From positions 2,852,501 through 2,916,500 of the forward strand of contig NC_087385.1 in the NCBI RefSeq assembly GCF_963675165.1: DNA of 64,000 nucleotides. Direction: 5' to 3'. Positions 56,833 through 64,000 of this stretch are shown here, in pieces (within the stretch, counting starts at the first letter, position 1; each line of letters begins with the position of its first letter). A program made the translations under genes and the position numbers. The notes under the pieces are model-generated. The model made no database searches and was not told where the DNA came from. It worked only from the letters and a program-made list of their open reading frames with translations. This stretch comes from Halichondria panicea (taxonomy: Eukaryota > Porifera > Demospongiae > Suberitida > Halichondriidae).

Positions 56833-59800
56833 ATGCCTTTAAAAAAGAAGAATAAAACTGGAAAGAGTAAGAGCAAGGGGAAAGGAAAGGTTAAAAGGAA
56901 GGGAAGAAAAGCTAGGTGAGATCAAGTGACAACATGTAGTAGACAATTCTCATGGAATGTATTTGTGAAAGTGACAAATAATTTTTATAGCCCTACCGTA
57001 ATTGATGTAATTACAGCGCCACGTCAGCATCAGCATAATTTTTAGGTCCTAAAAAAGCGCCAACCGTTGCTAGAATAATTTTTTCTGGCGCTTATAAAAA
57101 GGCTTCTTTGAGACATCAAGACAATCATCCTGCATCTTTGACTTCCTTCACTTCTAAACAATCGTCTAACCCACAGTTGAACATAAGCGCTACCATAATT
57201 TAGGCGCCAGCTTGGGCTGAACACAATTTTTTGTGTTCTAAAGATGCGCCACTCATAAGTGGAATTAATTTTTCTGGTGCTGTAATTACATCAATTACGG
57301 TATTACATTAATTGATCAAACTAGTAATTAAATTAACTACTCCACAACCAGTTCAGAGAAAGGCGATAAAGAATGTTTCTTAAAAGAGGCTCTAGCAAAC
57401 TCTAAGTTGTGGGAGTCAAGATACAATGCAGCCGAGAAATCAAGACAGGAATACCGACAAAATACCAGAAAACTGGTAGTTGACAATGAAAGGCTCCAAA
57501 CTGCGGTGAACCAGGTTCGTAGTAAGTGTCATTTACAGCTAGTTATAGATAGTATAGGATTACACACTTACAAGCCTGATGATGGATATATGGGGTGTTT
57601 ATTCTCCGAGTAGGTGTGACTTATGCACTGGTAAAACTAATGCCCACACACCCCCTACCGGGGATAGGTGGGGATTAGTGGGATTATACTTGAAATTGCT
57701 TCCCTACATACCTTAGAGGTGTAATCCCACTAACCCCCATGTGTACTACGGGCTACCAGGGGATTAGACCAAATATCATGCCCAAAGGTAAGGGGATTAG
57801 ATTGATCTAATCTCCACCTTTCCCCGGTAGGGGGGTGGGGCATTAGTTTGACAAGTGCAGGGCCGTAGCAAGGGCGTATACAGAAAAGAGGGCATGCAAC
57901 TTACCCTATTCTCAGAATCATCCAACTTCGTATTGAGCTGAACTGCCCACAAAAACGCCCACACGTAACCTTTGACCGCACAAGGTAAATCAATATCTTT
58001 TTTTATTGTTATATCTGCAGGTACTAGGTAGCTGCATGCTAGCTAGCTAGCTCGATTGCGTATATAGAACTAGTTCTCAGCAGCAGTATGGCTCGTACTA
58101 GCAGTGTCAAAGGCAAAGGCAAACTATCCAACAGTTACAACACCAAGAAGATGAAATCTAGGTACAATAAACTTGTCTTCCTGAGTCTCTGGTACTTCTT
58201 AACAATACGCCCAGCACTTAACTTAATTCCCGCTCAAAGGGGTTGTCTTGGACCTGGCTGGACTAGGACTGGTCATGACACTTTTCTAAAATAATACTGC
58301 ACTGTTAGCTAGCTAGCAAAGGCAGCTCTGATGTACACGCCCATAATTATAACTCCATAAATGTACGGTACACAGTGAGTTGCATGCCCTCTTCTCTGTA
58401 TACGCCCTTGGCCGTAGATAGCTTAAATTTACAGGGGTAGCAATAACAGATGCGCGTGAGTGTGTCGTAATTTGTTGGGATACGCCCCCTTTTTCCAGAG
58501 TATATATCAGGTTACAAGTATCTACTTACTATCTAGTGCACCTCAAGCAACGAGTGTTGCAAGCGTGCACTTGCTAATGCCTCTCGCCATGTTTTTGCTT
58601 CGCTCAAAGTATTAGAGTGTTATAGAAGAGGTAAAAAAATTTGCAATGTGATTTCAAATTGACGAAATAAGTGTTATTGAATGAACAATAAACACAGTAA
58701 CGAGTAATACAAAAAATCATCAAAATTAATCGATAATAGAGCACATTGCAGAAAGTAGTATCAGTCTAAAAAGAGACAGAATTCCATCACAGAAAGTAGT
58801 ATCTATAACAAGCAGTGTTATCAGAAAAGGTTAGTTTGTGGCTTACCAGGGCCTCAACAAAGAAGAAAATTGATTCTGCCAGGATCTGGGGTTCAAAATG
58901 GATTCTCTTACACGTATTAAGCGCGCGTGCGCATTACATCCAGGAATAAGGGGTGTGTCTGCAAGTTCACAAAAAATTAATAACGGCTGCTAAAATAGCT
59001 AGCTTCTTTAGCAGCTCTTTCTGACTCTTGTAGCTAACAAAAAGCTACCGCTTTAGTGCAAGGCTAACTCATAATTATGTTGAATAGAAAGTTTGTACAA
59101 ACAGATAATGCTATGAAAGATTCTGAAGAGACTTGCAACAGCCTTCAATGTGAGTCAAACTACTGTCTAGCCATAACTCGAGAAAGAAGCTTTAGTTCGC
59201 TAATCACGAATCGAGAACGTGGCCAGAAGCCTATAGAAGCTATTAGTTTTCGTCGCATTGCAACCGTTGATCAGTTACAGCTGGAATACACAGACACACA
59301 CACAGTCAGCTTTACCGTATCCCTCGTACGGCTACGCCTCGAGGCATAATAATTATATTCACTAGATCTACCATTTTATAATTATTATGCCTCGGTGCGC
59401 ATGCGCAAGCGAGGTATACGGTAGTGTGTTTGTGTGTCTGTGTGTGTAGACTATTTCAGCTGCTCATGGATCAATGAAGTGCAAGTAAGAGTTTCTATAG
59501 GCTTCTAGTCATGTTTTCTTGGCTTGCAATGGTTGGATTTGCAAAATAAAGCTTCGTTCTCGAGTTATGCCTAGTTTTGCTTACTTGGAATGCCATTGCA
59601 GTCTTTTCAGAAGAGTCCGTAGCAAAATTTGTTCACTGAGTGTTGCTACTCTACTTAGTAGTTAGCTCTGCACTAGAATGCTAGCTATTGGTAGCTGCAG
59701 AGTGAGAAGAGAGCTGCAAGGCTCTGCTGACCTATGGAGTTGCCATAATTTTAGACTTGAACTTTTGGCATCGATCGTTTTTAACAACAATCATGGCCGA

Positions 59801-62045
59801 TCAATACCCACTATTTGAGTTTCCCGCATGCAGCAAAATTATTCATCACGATAATTATAAATCAATCAATGTGTGTATAAAAGCTAGCTATATATGTTAT
59901 GTAGCTTTGGCACCTCCACCGAGGCATCAGCACCTGCGGTGCTTTCATTTTAGAGGTTAGAGGTTCAAATGACCACACTCCTACATTAGAGAGGTCTTTC
60001 AACACCGGAAGTAAACCGGTGTTGAAGTAAACCATAACTCCCAAATTTTCGAGGTTCGAATCAATCTGCAATAATCACGAAAATTTAGTGCCTTGAAGAT
60101 AATCAGCTACTGTATTACTTTGCAACTGGTAATACACACGATGCTTGCCAGAACGCAATAGTTAGATTGCAAAGGGTCAGTTTTTCTGCTGATTTGGCTC
60201 ATTCGCAAAGGTTTTTCACCCTCAAAATATTCTAGTAATACGGAGCAACTTAGATTGCCAACGTTTCTACTGGTGGATCGTATCATTGCATGGTTTACAT
60301 GCACTGACTTATAACTCTAGAACACTAAAGTGCAGTTTGTCCGTCTGTCTGATATCTGAGTCTACTCACCTGGATGCCGTATGTTTGTACTAAGCCCCAT
60401 TTACACGACACAAAATCCGTGTCAAATCCGAATTGAACAGATTTTTCTAGGCAGTAGGCATAGTAAAATGACCACTAATTTCATTTGCGCAAACATTGGC
60501 TGATAGGAAGCTCAGGAACACCCACAAACATGTACAACTCTTCAGAATTAGCCCTTTACGTTTACTCGCAGCTAAACCGCTTCTGACACAATCTGAACCA
60601 CCTCCAGAGTGGGTTAGCTAGAACCCGGATAGGCCCGTTTACACAAAAGCGATTAGGTTTAATCCGGATTCCTACCCCGATTAAGTTAGGCCTGTTGTAA
60701 ACGGGGCTCTAGTCTACATGTATGATGAACATGTCAACAATTTTGGGGGGTGGAACAGGTGGTATTATCAGTTTACGGGGTAAACGACTGCTTGCAACTA
60801 CTCGTGACTGCAACCATGCAGGTAATCAACCGGTACATGTATATAATTGTCAGGAGCACATGAGAAGATGGAGCATCTTACTATCCATAATTATATAGTA
60901 TTGCAGATTCACTATCGTCTAACCAATTTTATTTGCTTGTAATCTGCTAAATGCTCTCTTAAAGTATTGGGTGGAGGGTGGTCTCAGGTGAGCCACGTCT
61001 CAAAAGATCAACTTTTCTCCGTACAATATGCCATAATTTATACTCACTGACACTGCTCTTCCTTTAATCTCAGAGGTCAAAAGGCAACAAATGTGGCATC
61101 ATTTGTACATAGCAGGCGATACAGAGTCCACGTAGTAAGACGCTACCTCCTCATGTGCTCCTGATATCGTATAACGCGAACTTTTCGAGGCACTTAAATG
61201 TTGTTTAAATGTCGTGCTCTAAAAAAAAAGCATTTCGTTGAATAAATTTCATGGGTTGACTACTGCTTACCAGAAGGCCACGCCTTTAATCTTTGCACTT
61301 GTTTAACATGCAGCAATTAATGCATCGTTTTACGTTCATGCTCTATGGATTATTAGTTGGCCAAGAACTTCCGCAAGGTGATACCATATAGCGGGTAATT
61401 TCCATGGGGTAAAATTCGTTCAACTCGAAAAACGGTGGTATTCGTGAGTAAAAGTTTTGTTTTGTCTCGTGGCTGCACTGCATTCCTACGTTCCGGTAAG
61501 CCATGCCTACGTTAAAATTTTGTGGAGGTCAGCTTGCCCACAAAAATAACGAATACTTATCCCACGAAAATTACCCGCTATACGGTAGTGTATGCTTTAG
61601 TACATTACTGCTTGTAATTTTCCTGAGGTAAAAATTCGTTAACTCGAAAACGGTGATTTTTGTGAGTAAAAATTTCGTTTGACTTCATTGGCTGCACTGC
61701 ATCGCATGCGTCCCATTAAGCCACGTCTACGTTTTCACGGGAAAATTTTTTGTGAAGGTCAACCTGACCACAAAAATAAACGAATATTTTACCCCATGAA
61801 AATCACCTGCTATACGGATTATTTTATTGTCAACTGCCCTTGATTTGCAGACAGAACGGGACACAATTGAAGTAATTGCATTTTTAAAACGCGAAGACTC
61901 CCAGAGAGATCACGAAATGGACAATATGAAGGAACAAGTAAACGATTTAACAGGGGTGACACAAGCAGATAAGGTGCAACTCATGCGAAGACATGCAGAT
62001 CAACTAAGCCAGCTACAGTCAGCTCTTGATTCAAAAGAAAAGGAG
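56833..62045 (+). CDS. BBOF1: BBOF1-like (CCDC176) basal body protein, 5' part
   Basis: Exons 56833-56915, 57352-57514 and 61851-62045 (donors GTGAGA, GTTCGT, GTGAGT; acceptors CCAG, GCAG) join in phase to 147 codons; the rest lies beyond the window or was not seen. Exon 1 is a Lys/Gly-rich start (MPLKKKNKTGKSKSKGKGK). Exons 2-3 are coiled coil: LWESRYNAAEKSRQEYRQNT, then IEVIAFLKREDSQRDHEMDN and LSQLQSALDSKEKE. They match in order vertebrate BBOF1, which starts MPSKGKDKKKGKSKGK and continues LWEARLEVTELSRIKYRDTS, VLSYLKKQDQEKDNMI and INELEGQFHQKAKE. BBOF1 sits at basal bodies and axonemes of motile cilia. Intron 2 (4.3 kb) is filled with at least four transposon-derived pieces. Confidence 0.85.
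56996..57300. mobile_element. 305-bp TA-flanked MITE in BBOF1 intron 1
   Basis: Ends CCGTAATTGATGTAATTACA and complement TGTAATTACATCAATTACGG, with TA on both sides. Internal arms also pair (CCAACGGTT-, TAGGCGCCAGC-type segments). Confidence 0.8.
57869..58410. mobile_element. 542-bp CAAGGGCGTATA MITE carrying an exon-like ORF
   Basis: Ends CAAGGGCGTATACAGAAAAG and complement, flanked by GCCGTAG at 57862-57868 and 58411-58417, a perfect 7-bp duplication. Inside, at 58088, an ATG opens a Lys-rich stretch (MARTSSVKGKGKLSNSYNTK) that reaches an AG|GTACAA donor-like site at about 58160. That resembles the first exon of BBOF1 in composition and phase, but it lies downstream of exon 2, so its use is unproven. 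Confidence 0.82.
58950..59350. repeat. Dispersed repeat, related to 62590-62900
   Basis: Shares AGCCATAACTCGAGAAAGAA, TCGTCGCATTGCAACCGTTG and GTACGGCTACGCCTCGAGGC with 56585-56730 and, inverted, with 62590-62900. It abuts the 59390-59800 repeat head to head around a GCCTCGAGGC/GCCTCGGTGCGC centre, so the pair forms one long imperfect palindrome. Not coding. Confidence 0.65.
59390..59800. repeat. Dispersed repeat, inverted copy of 5740-6190
   Basis: See the 5740-6190 copy for landmarks. It occupies the right half of the imperfect palindrome 58950-59800 inside BBOF1 intron 2. Confidence 0.7.
60108..60243. repeat. Partial MITE, TACTAGAATATTTTG family
   Basis: Right part matches 3563-3758 (CTTGCCAGAACGCAATAG, AAATATTCTAGTAATACGG). 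The left end is degenerate. Confidence 0.5.
61384..61585. mobile_element. 202-bp TA-flanked MITE, CCGTATAGCGGG family
   Basis: Ends CCATATAGCGGGTAATTTCC and complement of CCGTATAGCGGGTAATTTTC, TA on both sides. A second, more diverged copy follows at once (about 61590-61817), ending CACCTGCTATACGG 35 bp before BBOF1 exon 3. Confidence 0.8.
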
Positions 62046-62229
62046 GTGAGTAATTGATCTAACACCAATCGGCATTAATTACTTGTGCAAAAACAATTTA
62101 GTCGTTGCTAATACATGTACATGTAATAGTTGTACCATGGATATCAAGGGTGTATTGGATTTGTACTACTGAGGGTGCAGCCCGAGGGAATACATATAAA
62201 TGCACGAAGTAGTAATATGGAGTGGTATT

Positions 62230-62475
62230 TTTATATGCTTGGCAAAATCGATTGGAAAAACGCATAGTCAGCGGCAAAATGCAGATAAAAAATTGCATAG
62301 TCAGCTGAATTGATCTGCAAATCGCACAGAGTCAGCAAATCGATCTGCAAAATACAGATCAAAATTGCATAGTCAGCTGAATGCAGATCAAAATTGCACA
62401 GTCAGTTGAATCGATCTGCAAAATGCAAATCAAAACTGCAGAGTTAACAAATCGATTTGCACGCGAAACGAATCG
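62230..62475 (+). repeat. About 40-bp tandem repeat, AAATCGATCTGCAAAATGCAG
   Basis: Five or six imperfect copies of a unit with GCATAGTCAGCTGAAT, CGATCTGCAAAATGCAGATC and AAAATTGCA. It lies downstream of BBOF1 exon 3, not coding. Confidence 0.75.
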
Positions 62476-62589
62476 ACAACAATGCTGAAGAAGGTCTGAC
62501 AAGGTCACAAGAGGTCACTAAATACAAACCTTAATAGCATTCAAAGTTCTGTTACAGCTTTAAAGTATAGGTGTGTCTTCACAGTTCAC

Positions 62590-62900
62590 ATTCATTATGC
62601 CTCGAGGCGTAGCCGCACGAGGAATACGGTAAAGCTGACTGTGTTTGTTTCTGTTCCAGCTATAACTGCTCAACGGTTGCAATGCGTTCTAGCCACGTTC
62701 TCTTGGATTTGATTCGTGGATTAGCAAACTAAAGCTTCTTTCTCGAGTTATGGCTAGTTTGACTCACATTGAAGGCTGTTGCAGCCTCTTCATAGCATCA
62801 TCTGTTCGCACAAACTTTCTATTCAACATAATTATGAGTTAGCCTTGCACTAAAGCGCTAGCTTTTTGTTAGCCACAAGAGTCAGAAAAGATCTGTTAAA
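62590..62900. repeat. Dispersed repeat, inverted relative to 58950-59350
   Basis: Begins ATGCCTCGAGGCGTAGCCGC and shares GAGTTATGGCTAGTTTGACT and CATAATTATGAGTTAGCCTT, in complement, with 58950-59350. No further BBOF1 exon was recognised in 62046-64000. Confidence 0.65.
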
Positions 62901-63669
62901 ACAGTTAGCTATAGTAGCCATTTGTGAACTTGACCTCTTGCAAACACACCCCTTATTCCTGTGGATGTAATGCGCATGCGCGCTCATCCCCACATGTGAG
63001 AGAATAAAGTCCCAGATCCAGATCCTCCTGGCAGAATCATCTTTTTCTTGAGGGCAATCTGATAAACCACGAGGCACAGCCGAGTTGATTACTCGAGCGT
63101 GTAAAGCAAATCAAATAGGGAGAGGGATTGGAAACGGAAGTTACCTCGAATTATATCCGCATTACGTTGGGGTGTAATCGAGGCTGTGTCTAACATTAGT
63201 ACCTTGACTGTCTGCTGGATATACTGTACATTTGTACTAAAACTTGCACTTACTTGAGACCATAATTATGGGACACAGTACACCGATGAGTTGCACAGTC
63301 TTAGCTATATTAGAAGCATTCTAGGTACATAAAGATCTCATAGCGTGACAAAGAACGTTTTGTACCTCTATAGCTATATGTTATCTTCACAAAAGTCAAA
63401 TATGTATTTTTTCTTTTCCAACTGATGCTCACCATTAGGGGGCATGAGAATGACGTTTTAGGGGGGCTCTGAATATCTTGTAGTGATCATAATTCATGAA
63501 ACATTGTTTCCTGCGTGTTGACACGGATTGACATCAAAGGCTCTCTGCTGCCATGCTGCAAATTCAATGTAAAGTGTCACGTGATGCTACTTTCGTTTCC
63601 AATCCCTCTCCCTATTCAATCTATGAGCAAATATACCACGAGAGGCCATAGTTTAACTGGCTTGTACTA

Positions 63670-64000
63670 CCGTATAGCGGGTAATTTTCGGGGGACAAAA
63701 TATTCATAGTTCAGCAATATTGAGACATTTCGTGGTAGCTGCTTGCACTGCAGGTAAAGGTAGGCAAGGTCGCTTCATTCGTGGGTAAAATATTCGTGGT
63801 TCGTACTTATAACGATTATTGCCTTTTTCTTTATAATCTCCTGTGTAGCCATGCCGTAAGACTGCAACTTTAGGAAAAAATGTAAAAAAGATATTAATCG
63901 TTCGGATTTTGATGGCAATACTGGACTTTTTTAAGAGGCCACCATTATCTAACGGTTTGCAGTCAGACTTCGACACCAGAGCTGTACATAGTTTACTAGT
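63670..64000. repeat. Partial CCGTATAGCGGG element at window end
   Basis: CCGTATAGCGGGTAATTTTC at about 63670 opens an element whose next 110 bases (TTCGTGGTAGCTGCTTGCAC, GGTAAAGGTAGGCAAGG) match in complement the piece at 34603-34760. No right end is seen before the window ends. Confidence 0.55.

Overview
This is nuclear DNA from an invertebrate animal. A sponge (demosponge) is my best guess, but that is inference: the sequence is AT-rich, animal cilium genes are split by GT-AG introns, and short palindromic transposons are very dense. There are no operons, ribosome-binding sites or CRISPR arrays, and I recognised no rRNA or tRNA gene. Three host genes are clear once exons are joined by hand: a CFAP90-like axonemal protein (1845-2886), an RNASEK (ribonuclease kappa) homologue (39249-41625) and the 5' part of a BBOF1-like basal-body coiled-coil protein (56833-62045, running off the window). 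Two more spliced genes are only tentative (33965-37403 and 43130-43964).

The most striking part is 6308-30025. Two copies of one integrase-type transposon face each other as an inverted repeat: copy A at 6308-23779 (+) and copy B at 26904-30025 (-). Copy B is intact and encodes a two-exon protein of about 512 aa with an HTH and a D-57-D-34-E catalytic triad. Copy A was hit by a 752-bp MITE (6371-7122) and by a 13,652-bp Mutator-like element (7908-21559), and also has a nonsense codon. With the insertions, their 9-bp target duplications and a 72-bp tandem duplication in copy B subtracted, both copies are exactly 3,050 bp. Copy B is therefore a precise empty site that fixes the ends of both insertions.

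The giant Mutator-like element has perfect terminal inverted repeats of about 110 bp. These continue inward as kilobase arrays of a 9-bp minisatellite in opposite orientation. Inside lie a MULE transposase in two separated pieces on the minus strand (C2H2 fingers plus N-terminal region; DDE core plus SWIM and PHD fingers), a decayed PHD-finger gene, a 1.25-kb satellite with no stop codon in any of the six frames, and an apparently intact seven-exon gene for a 692-aa P-loop NTPase. The NTPase gene and the transposase N-terminal piece diverge from one 212-bp intergenic region. I think this cargo-bearing giant MULE is the best candidate for an undescribed system here.

A second candidate is the 4.07-kb element at 45286-49353. 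It has TIRs and two convergent genes: a small HIRAN-like protein and a large multi-exon protein of unrecognised transposon type, both carrying frameshifts. Relics of the HIRAN-like gene also lie at 36886-36952 and 37849-38230.

The rest is largely MITEs and tandem repeats. Separable families include TAGCCTCGAT-ended elements with 9-bp target duplications, CAAGGGCGTATA-ended elements with 7-bp duplications, and several TA-flanked families. A GC-richer block of degenerate repeats fills about 49.6-52.5 kb.
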